Shown in pieces: positions 1 through 6,144 of a DNA stretch of 6,242 nt. The notes beneath the pieces are model-generated. The model ran no database searches and was not told the origin of the DNA. It saw only the letters and a list, made by a program, of their open reading frames with translations. How positions within the stretch are numbered: position 1 is the first letter of the stretch; every line of letters starts with the position of its first letter. The position numbers and the translations under genes were made by a program. The stretch is from Oscillospiraceae bacterium (GTDB lineage: Bacteria; Bacillota_A; Clostridia; Oscillospirales; Ruminococcaceae), in the NCBI GenBank assembly GCA_017848205.1, contig JAGDDO010000535.1, positions 1-6,242 of the forward strand. Reading direction: 5' to 3'.

Positions 1-755
1 GCCTTGATCTCTGGTGTTTCAGTTACCTTCGCTTCTGCTGCGATTACTGGTTCTGCCTTGATCTCCGGTGTTTCAGTTATCTTTGCTTCCGCTCTGATTT
101 CTGGTTCTGCCTTGATTTCAGGTATTTCAGTTATCTTTGCTTCTGCTCTGATCTCTGGTTCAACCTTGATCTCTGGTGTTTCAGTTACCTTTGCTTCCGC
201 TCTGACTTCTGGTTCCACCTTGATTTCTGGTGTTTCAGCTGTCTTTGCTTCCGCTCTGATTTCCGGATTCTCCTTCGTTTCCGGCTTTTCGGTTACCTTT
301 GCTTCTGCTCTGATCACTGGGTCTGCAGTGATTTCAGTTTTTCCGGTTATCTTTGCTTCTGCTCTGATCTCCGGTTCTGACTTAATTTCATTTTTCTCAG
401 TTTCCTTTGCATTCGCTGTGGTATCCGGTTCCGCCTTCATTTCAGGTTCTTCCGTTACCTTTGCCTCTGCTCTGATCACCGGCTCTTCCTTTATTTCCGT
501 CTCAGCGTAAACCCTTGCTTCCGTTCTGATCTCCGGTTCCTGTCTGATTTCAGGTTTTTCAGATATCACTGCTTCTGCTCTGACATCTGTTTCCGCCTTA
601 GTTTCATAATTTCCGGTCATCTTCACTTCGACTCCGGTCTCCGTCTTTACCTTCATTTCCGGTTTTACGGTAACCTTTGCATCAGTCACGGCCTGCGGCG
701 CTTCCTTCATTTCAGTACCACGTAAAACTTCCGCATCTGCTTCCGTTTTCATGTT
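1..755 (-). repeat. 54-bp in-frame tandem repeat array encoding 18-residue units
   Basis: Fourteen consecutive 54-bp blocks can be laid out without gaps: 1-53 (cut by the edge), then 54-107, 108-161 and so on to 702-755. The consensus unit is EPEIRAEAKVTETPEIKA. The units at 1-323 are close copies, for example EPEIRAEAKITETPEIKA (54-107) and EPEVRAEAKVTETPEIKV (162-215). Those at 324-593 are recognisable variants such as EPEIRTEARVYAETEIKE (486-539). The last three (594-755) keep only spacing, the central A-A pattern and the E-K end. The array continues beyond base 1. No insertion or deletion breaks the period, so the frame is preserved throughout. The unit can itself be cut into three hexads: PEIKAE, PEIRAE and AKVTET. 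Confidence 0.93.
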
Positions 756-1640
756 ACCATTGTTCTGAAGTTCTGCCATAACAGGCACTGTTTCTTCGGA
801 TCCTGTTTTCCCCGCGGATCCTTGTGGTGCATCTGATCTGTCGTTTTCCTTCGGTTTAAGTACTTCCTTCGGTCTGACGTACTGCTCAGGTGTGAACTCC
901 GGTGTTTCCTTAGCACTGAATTCAGTTTCAGTCTTTACCCGGTTTTCAGACTGCTCTTCAAAACCGTTCTGAACCTTCACTTCATTCCGTGTCTGAAAAG
1001 CATTTCCGTCACTTACCTCTGCCGTGACTTTGTCACCGGCCTCCGGCTCTTTACCAGCCGGTAAAACGACCCCTTGCACTGAGTTTTCGACATGGTATGC
1101 AGTTTCAGTTTTTTCTTCATTCCGTACCGGTGAACCGGCGGACTGAATAATTTCTGAAACAGCTTCACAGACTTCACTCTCCTCTGAAACATCGGTAAAT
1201 ACTGCTGTATCCGGCGGAGCGTGCTCCATGAAAACCGCTGTCTGCATTTCTGCAGCTAATCCGGAATCGAGAACGTTCTGATAAAATGCTTTCGCCTTAT
1301 CTTCACTGTCTGCTGTTTCCGGCTGAAGCTTCCTTTCCTCATCCGATGCCACACTGACTGTATTTTCCGGTTCTACGGTATATTCGTCAGCATAAACATG
1401 TTCTTCGGAAGGAATTTCTATGACAGAAGCCTCTAATATATTATCGGCTGATACAACGGTTTTTTCAATGTCTGCGAAGCAATTATCGGCATTTTGCACA
1501 AATAAATTACCTTCAGATGCCTGTCCCAGAGCTGTCGAAAAATCCGTCTGTCCCATTACCAGTCCTTCAGTTATCGCCTGAAGATCCGGAATGTCTGTCC
1601 TTAGCTGTCCCTGCATCATACTGCCTGTGTCTATTCTCAT
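1..1640 (-). CDS. fliK: FliK-like hook-length control protein, N-terminal 546 residues (3' end outside window)
   Basis: Codon-by-codon reading of the minus strand from ATG 1640 gives an uninterrupted frame to base 3, 546 codons, with two bases left at the edge. The position directly after fliJ is where FliK lies in Firmicutes. FliK is exported through the growing hook, measures its length, and then switches export from hook to filament subunits. Residues 1-50 (MRIDTGSMMQGQL, then QTDFSTALGQ) form a short, less charged N-terminus as in other FliK proteins. Residues about 50-295 are low-complexity, rich in E, T, V, S and A, with only two cysteines, as expected of a disordered ruler. From about residue 296 an 18-residue tandem repeat runs to the edge. 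The C-terminal substrate-switching domain, which would prove the identity, is not in the window. The protein is already longer than typical FliK (about 400 residues). A different secreted repeat protein at this locus remains possible. Confidence 0.72.
   Translation of the reverse strand, partial: MRIDTGSMMQGQLRTDIPDLQAITEGLVMGQTDFSTALGQASEGNLFVQNADNCFADIEKTVVSADNILEASVIEIPSEEHVYADEYTVEPENTVSVASDEERKLQPETADSEDKAKAFYQNVLDSGLAAEMQTAVFMEHAPPDTAVFTDVSEESEVCEAVSEIIQSAGSPVRNEEKTETAYHVENSVQGVVLPAGKEPEAGDKVTAEVSDGNAFQTRNEVKVQNGFEEQSENRVKTETEFSAKETPEFTPEQYVRPKEVLKPKENDRSDAPQGSAGKTGSEETVPVMAELQNNGNMKTEADAEVLRGTEMKEAPQAVTDAKVTVKPEMKVKTETGVEVKMTGNYETKAETDVRAEAVISEKPEIRQEPEIRTEARVYAETEIKEEPVIRAEAKVTEEPEMKAEPDTTANAKETEKNEIKSEPEIRAEAKITGKTEITADPVIRAEAKVTEKPETKENPEIRAEAKTAETPEIKVEPEVRAEAKVTETPEIKVEPEIRAEAKITEIPEIKAEPEIRAEAKITETPEIKAEPVIAAEAKVTETPEIK
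1483..1509 (-). promoter_or_regulatory. Candidate sigma-28 (sigma-D/FliA type) promoter inside the fliK-like gene
   Basis: On the minus strand TAATTTAT is followed after 11 nt by GCCGATAA. The sigma-28 consensus is TAAAGTTT-N11-GCCGATAA, so the -10 is perfect, the spacing exact, and the -35 matches three of its first four bases. It would start transcription inside the fliK-like gene and serve hook and later genes to the left. It overlaps codons 44-52, so chance coding sequence is a real alternative. A second GCCGATAA lies at 1441-1448 with a weaker -35 (TGAA). Confidence 0.35.
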
Positions 1641-1722
1641 TGCTTAACCCCCTTTCAATGAAAATAAAGCATGCGAAACACCGTCCGAAATTATGCTTTC
1701 ACCGGTGCTTCATCTATTTGAA
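1641..1722 (-). other. fliJ-fliK spacer with overlapping possible stem-loops
   Basis: This 82-nt gap contains an inverted repeat AAAGCAT/ATGCTTT (1666-1672 with 1693-1699, 20-nt loop). It also contains a second possible stem pairing CACCG (minus strand, 1703-1707) with CGGTG (1679-1683), extended by GAAA/TTTC (1697-1700 with 1687-1690) around a 6-nt loop. The two structures share bases and cannot form together. The first is followed on the minus strand by TATTTTC, a poor U tract, so neither is a convincing terminator. Function is unknown. Confidence 0.35.
1648..1655 (-). promoter_or_regulatory. Ribosome-binding site that sets the fliK-like start
   Basis: AAAGGGGG on the minus strand, one base different from AAAGGAGG, lies 7 nt before ATG 1640. 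An in-frame TAA occurs at 1644-1646, just upstream of that ATG, so no earlier start in this frame is possible. Together these fix the start of a reading frame that otherwise has no stop inside the window. Confidence 0.75.
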
Positions 1723-2193
1723 TTACATTCCGTCAAAGTCGACGTGGTCTTCCGAGCCCTTCGACATTTTGAACGAAAGGAATTCCTCAATTGACTGCTC
1801 ACTCTCCTTGTTCACAAGATAGTTATACTCCGCACGCTGCTTTTCCTCAAGCTTGTCAAGTCCGGAAACCTCCTGTGACATCTGAACAACGACCTTGCGC
1901 TGTTTTTCGATAGATGACTCCATAACGTTCATCTGGATCCTGAGCTGCGCCTGCTCACGGCGCATCGAGGCTTTTTTCATCTCATAGACCTGAATGTCCC
2001 TTACACCTATACCGGTCTTCATCTGATCCGAGGCTTCAAGGCACACATTTCTCATTTCGCCGTTCAGATCTTCATATCTCTGTTCCAGAGCGTTGTACTC
2101 TGAATAGAGAGTCATGAGATATCCCTTTTCCCCTTCAAGTATCTGTTTTTTGTACTCGCGCATTTTCTGTAAAGTAAAATTAAACTTTTTCAT
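1723..2193 (-). CDS. fliJ: FliJ, flagellar export chaperone and ATPase central stalk
   Basis: This 156-residue, almost entirely charged helical protein has no transmembrane segment, which fits FliJ (usually about 145-150 residues). FliJ is a two-helix antiparallel coiled coil that inserts into the FliI hexamer like the gamma subunit of F1. It also contacts FlhA and recycles export chaperones. The start FNFTLQKMREYKKQILEGEK resembles the family N-terminus (F-F-LQ followed by a Y-K-rich helix). The C-terminal helix carries EVSGLDKLEEKQRAEYNYLV then NKESEQSIEEF, the most recognisable FliJ block in Clostridia. The last dozen residues are acidic and look disordered. It follows fliI by 61 nt, the standard position. 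The stop is TAA. The family is weakly conserved, so the call leans on both the C-terminal motif and synteny. Confidence 0.92.
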   Translation of the reverse strand: MKKFNFTLQKMREYKKQILEGEKGYLMTLYSEYNALEQRYEDLNGEMRNVCLEASDQMKTGIGVRDIQVYEMKKASMRREQAQLRIQMNVMESSIEKQRKVVVQMSQEVSGLDKLEEKQRAEYNYLVNKESEQSIEEFLSFKMSKGSEDHVDFDGM

Positions 2194-2202
2194 ATATACG
2201 CT

Positions 2203-2207
2203 TCCTT
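2203..2207 (-). promoter_or_regulatory. Ribosome-binding site of fliJ
   Basis: AAGGA lies 9 nt before the fliJ ATG (2191-2193) within the 61-nt fliI-fliJ gap. It is a near-optimal Shine-Dalgarno site, so fliJ initiates independently and need not rely on coupling to fliI. Confidence 0.65.
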
Positions 2208-2254
2208 TTTGAATCAGAACCCCTGTGGCTCTGTTTTATGCCTTCGGCGCCGTA

Positions 2255-3586
2255 TTATTTGGCTCCGGCAATTTCTATCATCTGTTCTATCGCTCCCTCA
2301 AGAGTGGATTTCTCATCCACGGTCTGCTGAAGGAACTTGTTTACAGAATCCATTCTTTTTATAGCTAAGTCCAGATCAGGATTTGTACCCGTCTTATATG
2401 CACCTATGGATATAAGATCCTGGTTTTCCTGATACAGTGACATTATCTTTCTGATGGTACCGGCCGCTTTCTTCTGCTCCGGAGTAGCGATGCTCGACAT
2501 AAGTCGGCTTATGCTCGCCAGAACGTCGATAGCCGGATAGTGGTTTTTCATGGCGATCTTTCTCGACAGCATTATGTGTCCGTCGATAATTCCTCGCACA
2601 GTATCTGAAATAGGTTCGTTTGAGTCGTCACCTTCAACAAGTACCGTAAAAATACCTGTTATAGATCCTGTCTCAAAGTTTCCGCACCTTTCAAGCAGCT
2701 TCGGAAGCGAAGCATAGCTCGACGGCATAGAGCCTCTGGCGATAGGCGGTTCACCTACGCTGAGTCCTATTTCACGTTCCGCCATACAGAAACGGGTAAG
2801 GGAGTCCATCATAAGAAGAACGTCTTTTCCCTGATCCTTGAAGTACTCTGCAATGGCAGTTGCAGTCTGGGCACATTTTGAACGGAGCATTGCAGGCTGG
2901 TCTGAGGTAGCTACCACGAGAACGCTTCGCTTGATGCCTTCAGGACCAAGGTCCCTTTCAATAAACTCCTTAAGCTCACGTCCACGTTCGCCGATGAGGG
3001 CAACAACATTTACGTCAGCCTTGATGTTACGGGCTATCATACCCATGAGAGTGGACTTTCCGACACCGCTTCCGGCGAAAATACCCATTCTCTGTCCCTT
3101 GCCTATGGTTATCATACCGTCGATAGCCTTTACGCCGAACTCCAGCGGTTCGAAGATAGGCGGCCTTGTCATAGGATTAGCAGGAGCACCCTGAATGCCG
3201 TAGTAGACATCAGATTTTATTTCTCCCTTTCCGTCGATAGGATTACCAAGTGCATCTATTGTTCTTCCGATAAGATCCTCGCTCATTTTAACCTTGAGTT
3301 TCTCACCGGTGTTAATTACAAAACTTCCGTAGCCGATACCGTCTATATCACCGTACGGCATTAAAAGCACCTTGTTGTTTCTGAAACCAACAACTTCAGA
3401 AAGGATCTTTTTACGTTCCTTTCCCTTGGTTGAGATCGAGCATACATCACCGATGTTGCAGGACATACCTGACGCTTCAACAGTCATTCCGACGATCTGT
3501 TCGATCTTGCCGAGAGTGGTGTAGAAGTTCGTGGATCTCATGCTGCGGCGCAGCTTAGAATGATCGAGTTTCGGATACATTTTCAT
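2255..3586 (-). CDS. fliI: FliI, ATPase of the flagellar type III export apparatus
   Basis: With the start at ATG 3586 the protein has 443 residues, the normal FliI length. It is an F1-beta-like hexameric ATPase at the cytoplasmic base of the export gate that helps unfold and load rod, hook and filament subunits. The N-terminal beta-barrel domain (about 1-90) precedes the ATPase core. The core has a Walker A loop AGSGVGKST at 171-179 (K177, S178/T179), the catalytic GERGRE at 199-204, a Walker B strand DVLLMMDS with D261, and the ATP synthase alpha/beta signature PAIDVLASIS at 351-360. All key residues are present, so it should be active. The C-terminal helical domain (about 370-443) is where FliJ would contact the ring. 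The gene overlaps fliH by 32 nt, suggesting translational coupling and matched amounts of regulator and ATPase. An alternative start at 3580 (MYPKLDH) would remove two residues. The stop is TAA. Confidence 0.97.
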   Translation of the reverse strand: MKMYPKLDHSKLRRSMRSTNFYTTLGKIEQIVGMTVEASGMSCNIGDVCSISTKGKERKKILSEVVGFRNNKVLLMPYGDIDGIGYGSFVINTGEKLKVKMSEDLIGRTIDALGNPIDGKGEIKSDVYYGIQGAPANPMTRPPIFEPLEFGVKAIDGMITIGKGQRMGIFAGSGVGKSTLMGMIARNIKADVNVVALIGERGRELKEFIERDLGPEGIKRSVLVVATSDQPAMLRSKCAQTATAIAEYFKDQGKDVLLMMDSLTRFCMAEREIGLSVGEPPIARGSMPSSYASLPKLLERCGNFETGSITGIFTVLVEGDDSNEPISDTVRGIIDGHIMLSRKIAMKNHYPAIDVLASISRLMSSIATPEQKKAAGTIRKIMSLYQENQDLISIGAYKTGTNPDLDLAIKRMDSVNKFLQQTVDEKSTLEGAIEQMIEIAGAK

Positions 3587-4442
3587 CACTGTCCTTGTAA
3601 TGCTCAAAATATTCACGTATGTTCTGAAGCTGCTGAAGCACTGAAGCAACTATTACGCCTTCAGCAGTACTTACAACGCAGGTCCCTTCAGGAGCGTCAC
3701 GTCTTACTTCCACCTCGATGCGCTGGTTCGGCTTCGCTTCGGATATGACTCTTTCAAGTTCCGCCGCAACATTACGCATTTTATCAGATATCTCGACCTT
3801 TATCCAGTTAACTTCCCTGAGCGTCTTGACTGCACTTCTCGCAAGAGGAATAATGACACTTTCATCAACTTCAAGCTTCTGTGCAAGTACCTTTTCAGCC
3901 ACTTCAAGAGCAGTAAGTCTGAGTTCATCAGCGTATTCGTCAAAATATTCTTCCTGATTGATCTTAAGCTCGGCGACTGACTGATTCAGCTGAAGCAGAC
4001 AGTCCTCGATCTCTTCCTGTTTTGCCCTGACGCCCTCAGCGTATCCGTCTTCCATTGCGGAAGCCATAACAGCCTTTGCCTGCTCGGCAGCGTCGTCAAG
4101 TATCTGTGCCGCCTCAGCGTTCGCGTTCTCAATTATCTGAGCCGCTTCCATCTGAGCCTGCTTGATTATTGCGTCACGCTCGATCTGAAGCTTTTCATAT
4201 TCCGATTCGTATGAGGCCTGTGCGCGGTCTGCTGCAGATTCCTCATCTGAAGCTTTGCCGTCATCTTCATCAATTACCGTATCGTCTTCAGTATATCCGC
4301 CCTCATATTCTCCGGCATCTTCATTCATACCGATAAGTGTTGATTCCGGAAGCTCGTGCGGATCCACCCTGACAACACAGTCGGGGATCATGACCGCTTC
4401 CGCGATCTTGACTACTTCCTCTGATCTGAATATTTTGCTCAA
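3555..4442 (-). CDS. fliH: FliH, regulator and peripheral stalk of the flagellar export ATPase
   Basis: This 295-residue protein starts at TTG and ends at TAA. FliH binds FliI, restrains or recruits the ATPase and docks it at the export gate and C ring. The N-terminus SKIFRSEEVVKI resembles the short conserved start of Firmicutes FliH proteins and supports the TTG start; the next in-frame ATG (4391) would remove it and has no good ribosome-binding site. Residues about 41-70 are strongly acidic. A long alanine- and glutamate-rich coiled coil (about 75-165) shows 11-residue periodicity (EAAQI at 99-103 and 110-114), as in peripheral stalks of rotary ATPases. The C-terminal domain (about 165-280, with LTALEVAEKVLAQKLEVDES and VRRDAPEGTCVVSTAEGVI) is the FliH/YscL fold that contacts the FliI N-terminus. 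It lies 15 nt after fliF and overlaps fliI by 32 nt. The FliN-binding tryptophans known from Salmonella FliH are not visible near its N-terminus. Confidence 0.93.
   Translation of the reverse strand: MSKIFRSEEVVKIAEAVMIPDCVVRVDPHELPESTLIGMNEDAGEYEGGYTEDDTVIDEDDGKASDEESAADRAQASYESEYEKLQIERDAIIKQAQMEAAQIIENANAEAAQILDDAAEQAKAVMASAMEDGYAEGVRAKQEEIEDCLLQLNQSVAELKINQEEYFDEYADELRLTALEVAEKVLAQKLEVDESVIIPLARSAVKTLREVNWIKVEISDKMRNVAAELERVISEAKPNQRIEVEVRRDAPEGTCVVSTAEGVIVASVLQQLQNIREYFEHYKDSDENVSETRSF
3592..3596 (-). promoter_or_regulatory. Ribosome-binding site that sets the fliI start
   Basis: AAGGA on the minus strand, inside the last codons of fliH, lies 5 nt before ATG 3586 and 11 nt before a second in-frame ATG at 3580. 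It argues against a start further upstream at 3649, which would add 21 residues deep within fliH that do not resemble FliI. Confidence 0.7.
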
Positions 4443-4448
4443 CTTAAG

Positions 4449-4459
4449 TCCCCGTCCTT
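4449..4459 (-). promoter_or_regulatory. Ribosome-binding region deciding the TTG start of fliH
   Basis: On the minus strand the fliF stop codon runs straight into AAGGA (4455-4459), followed by GGGGA (4449-4453). GGGGA lies 6 nt and AAGGA 12 nt before the TTG at 4440-4442. The site sits at the fliF stop, so fliH translation may be coupled to fliF termination. Which of the two purine blocks is used cannot be told from sequence alone. Confidence 0.6.
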
Positions 4460-6071
4460 ACCCTTTCATCATTGAACGTATAAGTGCTGCAGCGATCTCC
4501 GGATTCTTCTTTGCGAATTCCTTTACTTCGTTTGCAGTTGCATTTGAAGATTCAGAATGTTCCTTGGCAGCCTGTTCAAGAGTCTTCTTGAAGTTTTCTG
4601 CCTCCTGTTCATTGGCTTTCTTCATACTTTCTAACTGTGCAAGGTTTTCAGCCTCGGCAAGTGCGATCTTCTTCTTTGCATTCTTGTTGACTGCAATAAT
4701 GATAAGCATAATGAGAATGATAAGAAGAACTGCTGCACCAAGCAGTACCCATTTGAACCATGGTGTATTGAGAAGCTTCGCAAGTGTTGAATCAGGATCA
4801 ACGACTCCCGGAACCTCATCAGGAACTGCAAGTGTATTTGCAAGTCTTGCTGATGCTGAGATCTTTTCAACGTCTATGTTTGTTGCATTTCTTACCAGCT
4901 GAATGATGTTTTCCTGTTCAGCACCGGTAAGCTGGCCTGTTTCTGTAGTTACAACAACAGATATGCTGGCATCGGTGATGGCACCCTGTGCCTTTTCCTT
5001 CTGTGTGAGGATGTAGCCGATAGCCCATTCTGTTTTTCTTTCGTATTCTGGTGTTTCAGTCGACTTGAGGTCATCCTCAAGGTTTCCGTAGTTAGGAATA
5101 TCTGTATTGTCCTCTTCACCGACTATTCCGCCCGGATCGACCACACCGTCAGTATCGTAATGGATGTACTGATTTGACTTTACACCCTCATTTTCTTCGT
5201 TTGTGAGGTATTCCTTTACTTCCTCGTTTACCTTGTCGTAGTCGATATCTACAGAGGCTACTGCTATAACTTCGCCTTCGCCGTAGATAGGAGCAAGGAT
5301 CCTTCTTGCATTTTCCTCAAGCTGATTCTTGATCATGTTGAGGTAATTCATTCTTGTCTGGTCGTCGAAAACTTCGCCCGAAGATTCTTCAAGGCCGAGA
5401 AGTTCCACGCCTGTTGCGGCGTTAACGACTGATACATCTTCCGGTTTAACCTGCTGCGCACTGTATGCAACAATGTTTTTGATAGCACTTACCTGATCAG
5501 GAGTGAATCTGTCCGGATTATCAAGAGTGAGCATTACACTGGCTGTCGCCTTGTCTGCGTCATCTTTCTTCCATACGTAGTTGGTCTTTTCCGGAAGGCT
5601 GATGGTAACAATAGCACCCTTTACGCCGTCAATACGCTTGAGTGTTGTCTGGATCCTGTCCTGAAGTTCAAAACGAAGTGTCTGCTTCTTTTCGAACTCA
5701 CTCATGGTCATCTTGAGGTTGTCAAAGAATGTTCCGTAGGACGGTGCTGACTGAGGATATCCCTTTTCAGCAAGTCTGTAAACAAGATCATCCCATTCTT
5801 CCTTCTTGACCTCGATCTCGCCCTTGGAATTGATCTTGGTGTCAACCTCCATGTTCTGAAGTTCAAGATATACCTGAGATGCTTCCTCGGTAGTCATACC
5901 AGGGAAAAGGACAAGCCACTTTCTTGACTGGATGTTAAGAACGACCGCCAGTGCGATCGAACCAACGAGTATAACTGAAAGTCCGACTATAAGAAGCGTC
6001 CTTACCCGTTTCGACATTCCCTCCCAGACTGATTTTACTTTATCAAGTACCGGTTTCAATTTATCGTTCAT
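4458..6071 (-). CDS. fliF: FliF, flagellar MS-ring protein
   Basis: This 537-residue protein has the usual FliF length and layout. FliF assembles into the MS ring in the cytoplasmic membrane, the platform on which the export gate, the C ring and the rod are built. A short cytoplasmic N-terminus precedes transmembrane helix 1 (about residues 24-46). Next come the YscJ/FliF ring-building domains (about 47-225, with KWLVLFPGMTTEEA and KGYPQSAPSYGTFFD typical of the family). The FliF C-terminal periplasmic region follows (about 235-410), including an acidic beta-collar loop with DPGGIVGEED near 312-321. Transmembrane helix 2 spans about 440-461. The cytoplasmic tail ends in EVKEFAKKNPEIAAALIRSM (515-534) then MKG, which resembles the FliG-binding C-terminal helix of FliF. 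The ATG at 6071 gives the expected N-terminus; the stop is TAA at 4458-4460. Unexpectedly, the next gene is fliH after 15 nt, not fliG. Confidence 0.97.
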   Translation of the reverse strand: MNDKLKPVLDKVKSVWEGMSKRVRTLLIVGLSVILVGSIALAVVLNIQSRKWLVLFPGMTTEEASQVYLELQNMEVDTKINSKGEIEVKKEEWDDLVYRLAEKGYPQSAPSYGTFFDNLKMTMSEFEKKQTLRFELQDRIQTTLKRIDGVKGAIVTISLPEKTNYVWKKDDADKATASVMLTLDNPDRFTPDQVSAIKNIVAYSAQQVKPEDVSVVNAATGVELLGLEESSGEVFDDQTRMNYLNMIKNQLEENARRILAPIYGEGEVIAVASVDIDYDKVNEEVKEYLTNEENEGVKSNQYIHYDTDGVVDPGGIVGEEDNTDIPNYGNLEDDLKSTETPEYERKTEWAIGYILTQKEKAQGAITDASISVVVTTETGQLTGAEQENIIQLVRNATNIDVEKISASARLANTLAVPDEVPGVVDPDSTLAKLLNTPWFKWVLLGAAVLLIILIMLIIIAVNKNAKKKIALAEAENLAQLESMKKANEQEAENFKKTLEQAAKEHSESSNATANEVKEFAKKNPEIAAALIRSMMKG

Positions 6072-6144
6072 TTATAAAATCATTCTCCAAACTAAAATTC
6101 CAAAAAACAAAAATATTCAAAGGAAATATGATCAGTGCTTTATA
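6072..6144 (-). other. AT-rich fliE-fliF spacer
   Basis: This 73-nt gap is about 78% A+T, clearly richer than the flanking genes. On the minus strand it includes a U-rich tract (around 6092-6115) and the fliF ribosome-binding site. No GC-rich stem precedes the T tract, so it is not a credible intrinsic terminator. A TTGAAT/TTTTAG pair at 17-nt spacing exists, but it fits a sigma-A promoter poorly. It is probably just an unstructured leader that keeps the fliF start accessible. Confidence 0.5.
6085..6088 (-). promoter_or_regulatory. Ribosome-binding site of fliF with long spacing
   Basis: GGAG on the minus strand lies 13 nt before the fliF ATG at 6071. This is longer than the usual 5-10 nt, but no better Shine-Dalgarno sequence is nearby. 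The long spacing suggests modest initiation efficiency, helped by the very AT-rich surroundings. Confidence 0.5.

Noticed and set aside
4..510. Plus-strand open frame encoding serine-, isoleucine- and alanine-rich repeats (ALISGS/VTFASA pattern)
   Set aside because: It is the antisense of the 54-bp repeat array. The period is a multiple of three, so one stop-free unit keeps the opposite frame open as well. The minus frame is longer, has a good ribosome-binding site, and fits the operon.
1..755. Repeat array considered as a CRISPR array or non-coding satellite
   Set aside because: Units are contiguous with no unique spacers, show no palindromic repeat, diverge gradually, and preserve a reading frame with amino-acid-level conservation.
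1517..1822. Plus-strand 101-codon frame across the fliJ-fliK junction
   Set aside because: It is antisense to two supported genes, has no recognisable product, and has no sensible start context.
2215..2233. Hairpin between fliI and fliJ (7-bp stem with one G-U pair, 5-nt loop)
   Set aside because: No U tract follows it on the minus strand and the stem is short, so it is not supported as a terminator. It may be chance.
2838..3194. Plus-strand open frame opposite fliI; similar frames at 3560-3748, 3718-3957 and 4255-4902
   Set aside because: All lie antisense to strongly supported fliI, fliH and fliF coding sequence, lack credible starts, and have low-complexity products typical of shadow frames.
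3587..3649. Longer fliI start at 3649 (extra 21 residues)
   Set aside because: The extension lies inside the fliH C-terminus, does not resemble FliI, and the AAGGA at 3592-3596 points to ATG 3586.
4631..4870. Minus-strand 79-codon frame within fliF
   Set aside because: It is out of frame inside fliF, overlapping the region coding for the second transmembrane segment, with no ribosome-binding site.
6072..6083. Three-codon leader (ATG ATT TTA TAA) directly before the fliF ATG
   Set aside because: Its ATG is only 2 nt from GGAG, too close for initiation, and a three-codon frame is easily found by chance in AT-rich sequence.
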